A stretch of DNA of 64,000 nucleotides from a bacterium (lineage in GTDB: Bacteria > Cyanobacteriota > Vampirovibrionia > Gastranaerophilales > Gastranaerophilaceae), in NCBI GenBank assembly GCA_024408855.1, contig JAKSUQ010000002.1, positions 52,849-116,848 on the forward strand, read 5' to 3'. The position numbers and the translations under genes are program-made. A model generated the notes under the pieces. The model did no database searches. It saw nothing but the letters and a program-made list of their open reading frames with translations, and was not told where the DNA came from. Shown piece by piece: positions 34,611 through 44,831 of the stretch (positions are counted from its first letter, which is position 1; each line of letters begins with the position of its first letter).

Positions 34611-36923
34611 TTAATTTAGTGAAACACAAACGGTAAGTATATTTTTATCATTTTCTCTTTGATAACTTATATCATCAGCGGTTTGTTGAACCATATATAT
34701 ACCAAGACCGCCAATAGGACGCGAATTTGCATCCAGTGTAATATCAGGAGGATCTTTTTCCAATGGATTGTATGGAATTCCGCTATCTACAAATTTTAAA
34801 ATTATATGATTGCTCTGTTTTCCAAAATATATTTCAAGATTTCCAAATCCATCCGGATAAGCATAATTTGCAACATTCAAAAAGAGTTCTTCGGATATCA
34901 ATTCCAATTTCATCAACACAGACTGTGCAACATTCAACTCCTTACAAGTATTCTGCAACCATTCAACAAAATTGGAATAATTTTCAACTTTCGCTTGAGA
35001 AACAAAAACTTTTCCTTTCGAAAATATATCCTCTGCACCATTATAACGGAATGTCAGCATTGTTATATCATCACTTGGCTCAACTTTACCTATGTAATTG
35101 TCAACATCTCTCTTAACAGACCGTAAAATTTGCTTTGCATCCTCGTTACAATTATTATTCAAACATTCGAGCAAGCGTTCTTCTCCATATAATTCACCGG
35201 TTTCGTTCATTGCTTCTGTTACCCCGTCAGTATAAAGGAATATGGTATCTCCAACGTTAAATACAGATTCTGATATTTCATATCTGGCACCATTCATTGC
35301 ACCTAAAACAAGATTAGGGAATATTTTCAAATATTCATATTTGCCGTCTGCATGTTTAATTAACGGTGGATTGTGCCCGCAATTTATGTATGTAATTTTA
35401 CCGGTCTCTACATCAACTATTGACGCAAACATTGTTACAAAAAAACCTTGCGTATTATTTTCACAAATTTGATTATTTATTTTCTCAATCAGTTCTTTCG
35501 GAGAATAATTTTCATTCGCAAAATTCTTTATTAGGGTTTTTGTCGTCATCATAAACAAAGCTGCCGGAATACCTTTACCTGAAACATCCGCTATAAGAAA
35601 CATAAATTGAGTCGGATTAATAAAGAAGAAATCATAAAAATCACCGCCAACTTCTTTTGCAGTATCCATTGTTGCAAAAATATCAAATTCATCCATGTTC
35701 GGATAGAAAGTATGCGGTAGAACAGAATATTGAATTGTTCTCGCAATAGAAAGTTCCGATTCGATTTTTTCTTTCTCTTTCGTAATGGAATTTATATTAT
35801 TAATATAATGCTTAATATCCTTTGTCATTTTATTAAAAGTTTCTGCCAAATCCGCAAACTCTTTCGGCTCCTCAAGTTTTATTTCCGTATCCAAATCACC
35901 TTGTCCGATTTTATTTGCCATTCGTGTAAGTTCATCAATAGGACGATTAATGTTTTCTTTTAAAAGTACATAAATAAGAATTGCAACAAGAATACTTGTC
36001 ATCAATAATGAAAACAGCATCAGTGCCATGTGTTTTGTAATTTGCTCAAAAAGCTCTTTTTCCGGAACATTTATAATCAGTATCATACCGTTTGCAAGAG
36101 TTTTTATATATGAGACAAATTTAACACCATGGTACTCAAAATTATCCATATTTTTAAGCGATTCTGAATACCACGGAATAAGTTTTAATGAACCGCCTAA
36201 AATTTCATCATTAGTCAAGTTTTTATCAGTAGAAACTAAGATATAATCATTTCCCTTATCTGCAAACAACGCAAAACTGTTCTTTGTCGGTGGCATTTTG
36301 GAAATCTTATCAAATATAGAACTGATTTCCCAATCCACGGTTGAAATTCCTACTAATTCATTTTTCTGATTATATATACCTGCTCCAACCGTTGTCATTA
36401 ATGCTTTTGAACCCCTGTTGTCGATATACGGAGGCGACCAAGCAACTAATATTTTGTCAGAAAGTTTTTCTTTTATTTTAATATACCAGCATTCCGTAAA
36501 ATAATTAAGACTATCACTTTCACGGTCAATAAGCACGTTGTTATCATCATCATAATAAACAAACAAACGACTTAACATTTGAGTCGGATTTATAACATAT
36601 GGTTCAAACCAAATCCCGCCGCTTATTGAATTTTGATAGTATTCAAAATCTTCTTTTATAATTTTTTCAAATAAATCCCTATTTTTTCCTGTTTGATAAT
36701 AGGATTCACCCAATAAAGCAAGTCCTATTGCATTATCATTAAGATTTTCTATCTCACGATTAATTTTTTCCGCAAAAGTAGAAATATTATAATCATATGC
36801 ACTAAGCATAAGTCCTTTTTCGTTCTTAAAATTAATATACGCAAAAAAGGACAAAACCAAACTGAGTACCAATAAAATCGATACAACAATAAAAATAATC
36901 TTTGACTTAATTGTATTAAACAT
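34611..36923 (-). CDS. SpoIIE-type phosphatase with sensor, HAMP and C-terminal RsbW-like kinase
   Basis: A 770-residue membrane protein. Two membrane segments (about residues 9-29 and 308-328) bracket an external sensor of dCACHE type (SISGGIWFEPYV, GISTVDWEIS). HAMP follows (PIDELTRMANKIGQGDLDTE), then a short coiled coil, a PP2C/SpoIIE phosphatase (DTAKEVGGDFYDFF, ADVSGKGIPAALFM, YTDGVTEA) and a C-terminal HATPase of anti-sigma type (LELISEELFLNVANYAYPDG, GGLGIYMVQ). It can both dephosphorylate and phosphorylate a STAS protein; the STAS gene is 7 bp upstream. The controlled sigma factor or effector is not adjacent. Confidence 0.92.
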   Translation of the reverse strand: MFNTIKSKIIFIVVSILLVLSLVLSFFAYINFKNEKGLMLSAYDYNISTFAEKINREIENLNDNAIGLALLGESYYQTGKNRDLFEKIIKEDFEYYQNSISGGIWFEPYVINPTQMLSRLFVYYDDDNNVLIDRESDSLNYFTECWYIKIKEKLSDKILVAWSPPYIDNRGSKALMTTVGAGIYNQKNELVGISTVDWEISSIFDKISKMPPTKNSFALFADKGNDYILVSTDKNLTNDEILGGSLKLIPWYSESLKNMDNFEYHGVKFVSYIKTLANGMILIINVPEKELFEQITKHMALMLFSLLMTSILVAILIYVLLKENINRPIDELTRMANKIGQGDLDTEIKLEEPKEFADLAETFNKMTKDIKHYINNINSITKEKEKIESELSIARTIQYSVLPHTFYPNMDEFDIFATMDTAKEVGGDFYDFFFINPTQFMFLIADVSGKGIPAALFMMTTKTLIKNFANENYSPKELIEKINNQICENNTQGFFVTMFASIVDVETGKITYINCGHNPPLIKHADGKYEYLKIFPNLVLGAMNGARYEISESVFNVGDTIFLYTDGVTEAMNETGELYGEERLLECLNNNCNEDAKQILRSVKRDVDNYIGKVEPSDDITMLTFRYNGAEDIFSKGKVFVSQAKVENYSNFVEWLQNTCKELNVAQSVLMKLELISEELFLNVANYAYPDGFGNLEIYFGKQSNHIILKFVDSGIPYNPLEKDPPDITLDANSRPIGGLGIYMVQQTADDISYQRENDKNILTVCVSLN

Positions 36924-36930
36924 ATCTCTA

Positions 36931-37230
36931 TTAAATAATATTCAAAATATTACTAAAACCTGTCATCTTAAATACTTCCATGACCTCTGGTTTAACTCTT
37001 ATAAGTTTCATAACTCCTTGTGAGTTCATTCTTTTTTGAAGTTCCAATAAAACTCTCAAACCTATACTGGAAATATAAACTATTTCGTCAAAATCTATAA
37101 CCAATTCTTTGACATCATCTAATTCATCATTGATTGTAGTTCCAAATTCAGCAGCCGTATTAACATCAATTCTTCCGATAGGTTTAAAAGATATACCGTT
37201 TTCCCCAATCTTTGTTTTTATAATTTCCAT
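36931..37230 (-). CDS. STAS-domain anti-anti-sigma factor
   Basis: A 99-residue single STAS domain: GRIDVNTAAEFGTTINDELD, then V-I-D-F-D-E-I-V-Y-I-S-S-I-G-L-R-V-L. The S-S-I-G motif holds the serine that partner kinases phosphorylate. Directly before the phosphatase/kinase fusion gene, so the pair forms a partner-switching module. Located after the type I secretion genes on the same strand, with an 86-bp gap. Confidence 0.92.
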   Translation of the reverse strand: MEIIKTKIGENGISFKPIGRIDVNTAAEFGTTINDELDDVKELVIDFDEIVYISSIGLRVLLELQKRMNSQGVMKLIRVKPEVMEVFKMTGFSNILNII

Positions 37231-37316
37231 ACAATATTCTCCGTAATCTGTTTCACATAGTATTTATTCTATCAAAAATCTTTTATTAATTGCAAATGTT
37301 AAGAAAATTTGATAAA

Positions 37317-38372
37317 TTATCTTACCTTAATACTTTCATCAAGATACTTAATCAAAGGATAAATAAAGAACTCAATAATTCTTCTTTTTCCGATTCTTAT
37401 TTCATTTGTTGTAGTCATACCTATTTTTATTGACTGTTCTTCACCTTCAACCATAAGTGTTGTATTTTCCGGCTGAATATAAACTTCATAAACAGGCCCT
37501 AATCTTTCATCATCAACGCTGTTAGGTGAAATTAATGTTACTTTGCCGTTTAATATACCATATTTTTGAAAATTAAACGTATCAATTTTTATTGATACAG
37601 GCATACCAACTTCCACAAAACCGACATCTTGATTTAAAACAGTTGCTTTTATTTTAAATTTTGCATCCTTTGGAACAACAGTCATAAGCTCTTCCGTAGG
37701 TGCAACAACTCCGCCGATAGTATGAATTTTTATAGTATTAACATATCCTTCAATCGGAGATTTAATAGTTTGTATTTGTTTTTCAATTTGATTACGTTTA
37801 TTTCTGACTTCTGAAAGCGAAGCAGATAAACTGTTAATTTCATGTCTTAGAGATGATACTTCTTCAACTGCTTCATCATATCGAGCTTTTGGGATAATAT
37901 CCTTAACTTCTGAAAGCCTGCGTTCTTTATCAGAAGCTATTTTCATCTTATATCTTGCAGCAGCCATCCTTTCAATAGTAATAGCTTCTTCTTCGTGCAA
38001 ATTATTCAATTCCAACCCCGGTTCATGCTCCGCGGGTTTTATTATTGCCAAAGTTTGACCTTTTGCTACATAATCACCTTCTTCAACATCAACTGAATAT
38101 ATAACCCCTTTATCCAATGATTTTATGACTTTTTCTTCACCGTCAGGTATAATTTTTCCTCTTGCAGTGATTACTATATCAACTTTACCGATATATAACC
38201 AAAGAGAAGCAATAATCATAAATATTATAATTATCCAAAACACCGTTCCGCCCAAAGGATTCATAGGGCGATCTTCAATCTCTGTTAACAGAGGTTTGAA
38301 TTCGTGTTCATCATTTTCCTTGTATAACAAAAAATCTCTTAATTTTTGTAGAATATTTTTAATAAAATTCAT
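37317..38372 (-). CDS. HlyD-family membrane fusion protein (type I secretion)
   Basis: A 351-residue periplasmic adaptor. Membrane segment at about residues 41-61 (VFWIIIIFMIIASLWLYIG), then biotinyl-lipoyl-like half motifs (SVDVEEGDYVAKGQTLAIIK and IKSPIEGYVNTIKIHTIGGV), a coiled-coil hairpin between them and a C-terminal beta domain. It links the ABC transporter to TolC across the periplasm. Starts 8 bp after the ABC gene; third gene of the operon. The coiled coil is short compared with E. coli HlyD. Confidence 0.92.
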   Translation of the reverse strand: MNFIKNILQKLRDFLLYKENDEHEFKPLLTEIEDRPMNPLGGTVFWIIIIFMIIASLWLYIGKVDIVITARGKIIPDGEEKVIKSLDKGVIYSVDVEEGDYVAKGQTLAIIKPAEHEPGLELNNLHEEEAITIERMAAARYKMKIASDKERRLSEVKDIIPKARYDEAVEEVSSLRHEINSLSASLSEVRNKRNQIEKQIQTIKSPIEGYVNTIKIHTIGGVVAPTEELMTVVPKDAKFKIKATVLNQDVGFVEVGMPVSIKIDTFNFQKYGILNGKVTLISPNSVDDERLGPVYEVYIQPENTTLMVEGEEQSIKIGMTTTNEIRIGKRRIIEFFIYPLIKYLDESIKVR

Positions 38373-38380
38373 TTTCTCTC

Positions 38381-40534
38381 CTAACCCATTTGAGCCATAT
38401 ACAATTTTTTATAATATCCGTCATGTTGAAGAAGTTGTTCATGCGTACCAATTTCAACAACTTTACCGGCATCAAAACATACAATAAAATCACAACCCAT
38501 AATTGTCGAAAGTCTGTGAGCAATAATTAATGTAGTTCTGCCTTTTGTTATCATATTCAAATTATCACGAATAATTCTTTCGGACTCATAATCAAGAGCA
38601 GAAGTAGCTTCATCAAATATTAATATTCTCGGATCTGTGATTAGTGCTCTTGCTATTGCAATTCTCTGCTTTTGACCTCCGGATAAACTTGAACCGCGTT
38701 CACCAACTTCCGTATCATAACCTTTAGGAAGTTTTGAAATAAAATCATGTGCACCGGCAATCTTTGCCACATTAACAATTGCTTCCATCGGCATATTAGG
38801 TCTTGGTAACGCAATATTTTCTTTAATAGTTCCGGAGAACAAATAATTTTCCTGTAAAACTATACCAATATTAGTTCTTAACCATACAGGATTAACATTT
38901 CTTATATCAATTCCGTCAATATAAATAGTCCCGTCGCTCGGATAATATAATCTTTGGATTAATTTGGTCAAAGTGGATTTTCCGCTACCACTACGTCCAA
39001 CTATACCTACTCTTGCACCAGCAGGAATAGAAAAGTTCACTTGATTTAATACATTTGAACCCTCAATGTTATATTTGAAAGAAAGATTATCAAACTTAAT
39101 ATCACCATTAACAGAATTTAAAGTTATAGCATTTTGGGATTGCATTTCAAGAGGACTATTCAAAATATCACCAATTCTGTCAACCGCCAACAAAGTTTGT
39201 TGAAATTCATTCCACAAATTTACCAATCTCAAAGTCGGTGCACTAAATTGACCGGCGAACATTTGAAACGCAATTAATTGACCTATTGTAAGTTGGTTTT
39301 CTATTACTAAACAAACGCCAACATACAAAATTGAAATTGTCATTAACTTTTGGAGTAACTTTGAAAGAGAACCGGTAACATTACCCATTATTGCAAGATT
39401 GAAACTCGATTTTAAATATTTACCGAGTTTTTCTTCCCATTTTCTGAAAATTGCACCTTCTAATGCAAGTGATTTAACTGTTTGAACACCTGTTACAGAT
39501 TCAACAAGATAAGAATTTTGTTGAGCACCCATCTGGAATTTTTCTTCCAATCTAAGCCTTAATTCCGGAGTAACAATAAGATACAACGCACCGGTTATTG
39601 CAAGGAAGGTAATGGATATCATTGTTAATTTAACGCTATAAACTAACATTATCGCTACAAATACGAGAGAGAAAAACGCATCAATAATTACAGATACAGA
39701 TTTATCCGTAATAAATTCTCTTATACGGTCAAGTTCTCTAACCCTTGCAGCAATATTACCAACTTGCCTTTTTTCGAAATATACATAGTACAAACGGAAC
39801 AAATGTTTGAAAAGTTTTGCTCCCAATTTTGCATCAATCTTGTTAGTTGTATGAATAAAGATATAATTTCTTGATAAATTTAAAAGAAATTCAAAAACAG
39901 CAACTACCAAAAATGCAAAACCTAATACATTCAAGGTTGATATTGTTCTGTGAACAAGGACTTTATCCAAAATAACCTGAGTAAATAAAGGAGTAACCAG
40001 ACCGAATAACTGAATTACAAACGACCCTAAAAGAACTTGTCCGACAATATTTTTGTACTTTATAATTTCGGTGAAAAACCACTTGAAACCAAACTTAACT
40101 TCATCATCCAAAAACTTGTGCTTCATAATAAGTACATTGTCATATATGAGTTTTTGTAATTCGTCTAACATTATCGGCTTTGGTTGTCTTTCGGTAGGAA
40201 TTAATATCAAAGCCTTTTTTTCTTCCGGTTTTATACCAAGCAAAACAGCATAAGTATCATCTTCTTTAAATTGAACAATAGCAGGCATTGGATATTTAGG
40301 AACAATATCTTTTAACGGTATCTTTTTGGATTTAATTTTAAATCCGGAATTTTTTGCAATACGCATTAATTCTTCTTGCGGAGTATCAACTGTTTCAATT
40401 CCGTATTCTCTCACGACCGAACGCATATCAATATTAATTTGGTTCATTCTGGCAACAATTTCTAATGCAATTAAACCTGTATTTGCATTTTGTTTTTTTA
40501 AATTTTCCTCGTTGTTACTATTTTCAGTTTCCAT
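38381..40534 (-). CDS. Type I secretion ABC transporter with C39-like domain
   Basis: A 717-residue ABC exporter. The N-terminal ~140 residues resemble a C39 peptidase domain, but the catalytic Cys region reads T-G-L-I-A-L-E-I-V-A, so it is a non-cleaving C39-like domain as in HlyB. Six membrane helices follow at about residues 170-440, then the ATPase: Walker A GRSGSGKSTL, LSGGQKQRIAIARAL, Walker B ILIFDEATSAL, H-loop IAHRLST. It should export uncleaved substrates with a C-terminal signal. The gene begins 1 bp after the TolC-like gene ends. Confidence 0.92.
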   Translation of the reverse strand: METENSNNEENLKKQNANTGLIALEIVARMNQINIDMRSVVREYGIETVDTPQEELMRIAKNSGFKIKSKKIPLKDIVPKYPMPAIVQFKEDDTYAVLLGIKPEEKKALILIPTERQPKPIMLDELQKLIYDNVLIMKHKFLDDEVKFGFKWFFTEIIKYKNIVGQVLLGSFVIQLFGLVTPLFTQVILDKVLVHRTISTLNVLGFAFLVVAVFEFLLNLSRNYIFIHTTNKIDAKLGAKLFKHLFRLYYVYFEKRQVGNIAARVRELDRIREFITDKSVSVIIDAFFSLVFVAIMLVYSVKLTMISITFLAITGALYLIVTPELRLRLEEKFQMGAQQNSYLVESVTGVQTVKSLALEGAIFRKWEEKLGKYLKSSFNLAIMGNVTGSLSKLLQKLMTISILYVGVCLVIENQLTIGQLIAFQMFAGQFSAPTLRLVNLWNEFQQTLLAVDRIGDILNSPLEMQSQNAITLNSVNGDIKFDNLSFKYNIEGSNVLNQVNFSIPAGARVGIVGRSGSGKSTLTKLIQRLYYPSDGTIYIDGIDIRNVNPVWLRTNIGIVLQENYLFSGTIKENIALPRPNMPMEAIVNVAKIAGAHDFISKLPKGYDTEVGERGSSLSGGQKQRIAIARALITDPRILIFDEATSALDYESERIIRDNLNMITKGRTTLIIAHRLSTIMGCDFIVCFDAGKVVEIGTHEQLLQHDGYYKKLYMAQMG

Positions 40535-41941
40535 TTACAGTTCCTTATCATCATAAGTAGTTAGTTCTTGTATCGCTCTCATTATAGCTATTTGAGTTAC
40601 TTTATTTTTTTCAAATTCCATTTGCTCATTAAGCAAATCGATTTTTGTTTGATTAGCTTCGACCGGAGAAATAATTTTAGTTGCAAGTAACTTAGTCATC
40701 GAATCATTTTTACTTGTCAATTCATCAACAATGACTTGATTGTTATCAAGTTGCTTATTCAGATACACAAGGTTAGTTCTCATTGTATCAAGCCTGTTCT
40801 TATATTCGGCAATAGCCTTATCTCTTTCAACAACCAATTTACTAAGCTCTAATTTAGCTTTTTTAATATCGGCATGATTTTTCAATCCGTCAAATATCGG
40901 CATGCTTAGAGTTGCACCCATTGCCCAGTTAGACGGTTCTATTCCATATGCTTTTAAATATTGGTTTTTATCAGTTCCGTATAAGTAATAGCGTGAATAT
41001 AAGTTAATTTTAGGCAAATTAGTGCGTTTAATAACTTTAAGCTCTTGCATTTTCTTATTTAAAATAGTTTCATGAACATCCCAAACAAGAGTTTTTGTAT
41101 AATCATTAAACGCATACGGATCAAAATTCGGTTTATCAATTTCATGTACAGTAAGATTTTCAACGTCATATTCTTCACCTGTATAAAAACTAAGCAAATT
41201 TAACGATTCAGCCAACTGTGATTTTAATTCGTTAAGCCTTTTTTGAACTTTTTCTACTTGAACTTTTTGTTCATTCAATTCAGTTTTAGAAATCTCTCTT
41301 GCTTTAAATAAGCGATTTTGCATCTCAAGATTATTTTCCGATAACTTTAGAACTTCCTCATTACAATTAATTTGATGCTTGTACATTAATATTCTTGTAT
41401 AACCATCAATTATATTAAGGCTCAATTCTTGCAATGCCTGCTTTTCTAATTTCTTTTTAAGAATGACATCTTCTTTTGCCATATCCAAATGAGCACGCCT
41501 TACACCAAAATCAAAAACATTATATGAAAGAGTAACTCCTAACAACGATTGATATCTGGTATAAGGGTTAACATAAGTATCACCGACATAAGTAGGCATA
41601 AGCACACTATCAGAAAAACTCTTGTTATATTCAGTATTACCGCTCAAATATAACTTCGGTAAATATTCAGACTTTGCCCCTGCAACATCCTGCTGAGAAA
41701 TTAAAACATCAAAATTCGCGGCTTGCAGGTCATATGAATGTTCTTTTGCTTTTGCATATATATCATCAAAAACAAGATTTGTAACTCTGTGTTCGATTTT
41801 TTGTTCTATTTTTACCGTTTTAGGCTCTAATGCTTTTTCAGTTTTCTTTTTAGAAAAAATTGCAGCCTCAGCATACGAACACATAGTTACTAACATACCC
41901 AATATAACAAACGATATAATATATTTTTTAATGCTTCTCAC
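40535..41941 (-). CDS. TolC-family outer membrane efflux protein
   Basis: A 468-residue protein, read from a GTG at 41941 with AAAGGG about 11 nt upstream; an upstream in-frame ATG at 41980 gives 13 more residues but no signal-peptide character. Signal peptide RSIKKYIISFVILGMLVTMC ending near A-E-A-A. Two repeats of outer-membrane factor helices (KSEYLPKLYLSGNTEYNKSF; INLYSRYYLYGTDKNQYLK) and long coiled helices. It forms the outer-membrane channel. First gene of the TolC, ABC and HlyD operon. Presence of this protein shows a two-membrane envelope. Confidence 0.9.
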   Translation of the reverse strand: MRSIKKYIISFVILGMLVTMCSYAEAAIFSKKKTEKALEPKTVKIEQKIEHRVTNLVFDDIYAKAKEHSYDLQAANFDVLISQQDVAGAKSEYLPKLYLSGNTEYNKSFSDSVLMPTYVGDTYVNPYTRYQSLLGVTLSYNVFDFGVRRAHLDMAKEDVILKKKLEKQALQELSLNIIDGYTRILMYKHQINCNEEVLKLSENNLEMQNRLFKAREISKTELNEQKVQVEKVQKRLNELKSQLAESLNLLSFYTGEEYDVENLTVHEIDKPNFDPYAFNDYTKTLVWDVHETILNKKMQELKVIKRTNLPKINLYSRYYLYGTDKNQYLKAYGIEPSNWAMGATLSMPIFDGLKNHADIKKAKLELSKLVVERDKAIAEYKNRLDTMRTNLVYLNKQLDNNQVIVDELTSKNDSMTKLLATKIISPVEANQTKIDLLNEQMEFEKNKVTQIAIMRAIQELTTYDDKEL

Positions 41942-42015
41942 TTCAATTAAAACCCTTTCATTACATAATACAACAAGCACATTTTTATATCAAAAAATGC
42001 CGTTTAATATTACTG

Positions 42016-44655
42016 TTATTGCAATGTTTGTTCTACATTCAAAAGAATTTCATCAAGTTTGCTCGCATCCTTTATACCGCCTTGAGCAAAGTTTGGACGT
42101 CCGCCTCCGTTAGCACCTGTTGCTCTTGAAATATCGCCTACAATTTTACCCGCATTAACTCCTTTTTGTATAAAACTTTCAGAAACTTTTACGGCAACCG
42201 TTTTGTCATTTGCAAGAATTACAATGCTTTCACCAAGTTTATTGCCCAAAAACTCAATACCTGTCTTAATATCCTCAGAATTAAAATCAGATTTTAATAC
42301 GAACAATTTACCACCGTCAATATCTTTTGCATTAGGTATCAAAGTGGTAAATTTTGCTCTTGCAACATCCTCTTTTACTTTTAATAATTCTTTTTGAAGC
42401 TCACGATTTTCTTCTCCAAGTTTTTCAACCCTTTCAAGAACTTCATCTGTATGAGCTTTAAATTTGCTTTCCAAAGAATTTATAACTTCAATTTTTTTGT
42501 TTACATATTTTAAGGCAGCTTTTGAAACAACTGCTTCAATTCTTCTTGTACCGGCTGCGATTGCACTTTCAGATACAATCTTTATCAATCTCAAATCACC
42601 TGTATTTCTTGCGTGAGTACCTGCACAAAATTCTCTTGAAATAACTTCACTTGCTTCGTGATGCTTACAACCGCCACCATGACAATGGCAATGTTTTTCT
42701 CCACCAATAGAAACCACACGTACAACATCACCATATTTTTCTCCGAATAATGCTGTTGCACCTGTTAATTTAGCTTCTTCTATATCCATAACATCTGTTT
42801 GCACAGGAAGTTTTAAGCTAATCCATTCATTTATTACATCTTCCGTTTTTTGTATTTCTTGTGGCGTCATAGCTCGAGAAAACGTAAAATCAAATCTCAT
42901 ACGATTTTCTTCAACTAAAGAACCTGCTTGCTTAACTTCATCACCAATAACTTTGATTAAAGCTGCTTGAAGTAAGTGAGCAGATGTGTGATGGACCATA
43001 ATTTCTTCACGTCTTTTAACGTCAATAGTTGCAAAAACAATGTCCCCGACATTGATTTCACCATTTATGATTTGACATCTCTGAACAAACAGACTGTTTA
43101 CTTTGAAAGTTGTTAATACTTCGGCTTTAAGATTATCATTTAATATGAAACCGCTATCGCCGACTTGACCGCCACACTCTGCATAGAATGGAGTTTTGTC
43201 AAGAACAACATCAACATATCCTTCGCCGTCAATAAGAGCCAAAACTTTAGCTTCACAAGCTGAATATTCATATCCGACAAAATCAGTTGCACCAACTTCT
43301 TCTTCAACTTTCGCATATTTAATATCGCCCGTTACAGAAATTTTTGCAGTTGCAGCTTTTGCTCTGTCTTTTTGTTCTTGCATAGCAACTTTATAGCCGA
43401 CTTCATCAACTTTCAATCCGTTTTCTTCCGCAATTTCCTTTGTTAATTCAAAAGGAAAACCAAATGTATCATATAATCTGAAAGCACTTTCACCATCAAT
43501 ATCTTTTTTAGCTCCAATAAATTCTTCAAGAAGTTTGTAACCTCTGTCAAGAGTTTTACCAAATCTTTCTTCTTCCTTTTTAATTGTGTCAATAATTTTT
43601 TGTTTATTTTTTATTAAATCAGGATATGCTTCGCCATAATTATCAACTACAACATCTACCAGTTTGTATAAGAAAGGCAAGTCCATACCTAATATTTTTC
43701 CGTGACGTAATGCGCGACGTAAAATCATTCTTAAAACGTAACTTCTTCCCTCATTACCCGGAATTACTCCGTCTGAAATCAAGAAAGAAACACATCTTGC
43801 GTGGTCAGTAATAATACGCAAAGAAATATCTGTTTTATCTGATTTTTTGTAAGGTACACCTGACATTTCACAAACTTTATCCAAAATAGGTCTTAAAAGA
43901 TCAGTTTCAAATGTAGATGCAACACCTTGGCAAACCATTGTAATACGCTCCAAACCCATACCTGTATCAACATTTTTCTTTTCCAAAGGTGATTGATTTC
44001 CTTCTTCATCTTGATATAATTCAGTAAATACCAAGTTCCAAATTTCAACCCAACGATCGCATTCACAAGTATCAATACCACAATTAGGGTGGTCGCACTT
44101 GTATTCTTCACCTAAATCGTAATGGATTTCTGAACAAGGACCGCAAGAACCTGAAGCCCCCGGAGGTCCCCAGAAGTTGTCTTTTTTACCTTTTCTTTTA
44201 ATTCTTTCTGCAGGAACACCGATGCTTCTCCATATTTCATATGCTTCATCATCAGTTTCAAAAATCGTTATCCAAAGTCTGTCTTTATCAAGTTTCAAAA
44301 CTTCTGTTACAAATTCCCACGCCCAAGGAATAATTTCTTTTTTGTAATAATCGCCGAATGAAAAATTACCCAACATTTCAAAGAAAGTGTGGTGGCGAGG
44401 AGTACGTCCTACGTTTTCGATATCAGAATCTTTACCGCCGGCTCTGGCACATTTTTGGCAAGAAGTTGCTCGAGCAGGGTCATACGGAGGTTTCACAATT
44501 CCTAAGAATATAGGCAAAAATTGTAACATGCCTGCTGTTGTAAGTAATACTGTCGGATTATCCGGCACAAGACTTGAACTCTCAACAACAGTATGTTGAT
44601 ATTTTTTTTCAAAAAAGTCTAAATATAATTTTCTAATTTCATTTCCTTTTAGCAT
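42016..44655 (-). CDS. alaS: Alanyl-tRNA synthetase
   Basis: An 879-residue enzyme charging tRNA-Ala, normal length. Class II core at the N-terminus (FTELYQDEEG, GMGLERITMV; motif 2 region RHHTFFEMLGNFSFGDY), a Cys-rich zinc element (KCDHPNCGIDTCECD), editing domain with HHTSAHLLQ and FCAGTHARNTG, and a C-terminal DHH-like domain (GGGGRPNFAQGG-type, here GANGGGRPNFAQGG). A His/Cys-rich insertion (KHCHCHGGGCKHH, about residue 655) sits just before the CAGTH motif. The start at 44655 follows GAGGAAATTAG; an ATG 5 codons upstream overlaps that site. Confidence 0.97.
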   Translation of the reverse strand: MLKGNEIRKLYLDFFEKKYQHTVVESSSLVPDNPTVLLTTAGMLQFLPIFLGIVKPPYDPARATSCQKCARAGGKDSDIENVGRTPRHHTFFEMLGNFSFGDYYKKEIIPWAWEFVTEVLKLDKDRLWITIFETDDEAYEIWRSIGVPAERIKRKGKKDNFWGPPGASGSCGPCSEIHYDLGEEYKCDHPNCGIDTCECDRWVEIWNLVFTELYQDEEGNQSPLEKKNVDTGMGLERITMVCQGVASTFETDLLRPILDKVCEMSGVPYKKSDKTDISLRIITDHARCVSFLISDGVIPGNEGRSYVLRMILRRALRHGKILGMDLPFLYKLVDVVVDNYGEAYPDLIKNKQKIIDTIKKEEERFGKTLDRGYKLLEEFIGAKKDIDGESAFRLYDTFGFPFELTKEIAEENGLKVDEVGYKVAMQEQKDRAKAATAKISVTGDIKYAKVEEEVGATDFVGYEYSACEAKVLALIDGEGYVDVVLDKTPFYAECGGQVGDSGFILNDNLKAEVLTTFKVNSLFVQRCQIINGEINVGDIVFATIDVKRREEIMVHHTSAHLLQAALIKVIGDEVKQAGSLVEENRMRFDFTFSRAMTPQEIQKTEDVINEWISLKLPVQTDVMDIEEAKLTGATALFGEKYGDVVRVVSIGGEKHCHCHGGGCKHHEASEVISREFCAGTHARNTGDLRLIKIVSESAIAAGTRRIEAVVSKAALKYVNKKIEVINSLESKFKAHTDEVLERVEKLGEENRELQKELLKVKEDVARAKFTTLIPNAKDIDGGKLFVLKSDFNSEDIKTGIEFLGNKLGESIVILANDKTVAVKVSESFIQKGVNAGKIVGDISRATGANGGGRPNFAQGGIKDASKLDEILLNVEQTLQ

Positions 44656-44831
44656 AACTAATTTCCTCAAATAATTATCATCGTAAATAAATTATACCTC
44701 AAAGAAACTGATTTGGAATAAACAACTGGTTTATTAAAACATATTTCAATTCTACATAACTTACTTATTGACTTATTAAATTTAAAAAAAACACTATTGA
44801 AAAATTTTTTTATGGGTTTTAGTATAAACGT

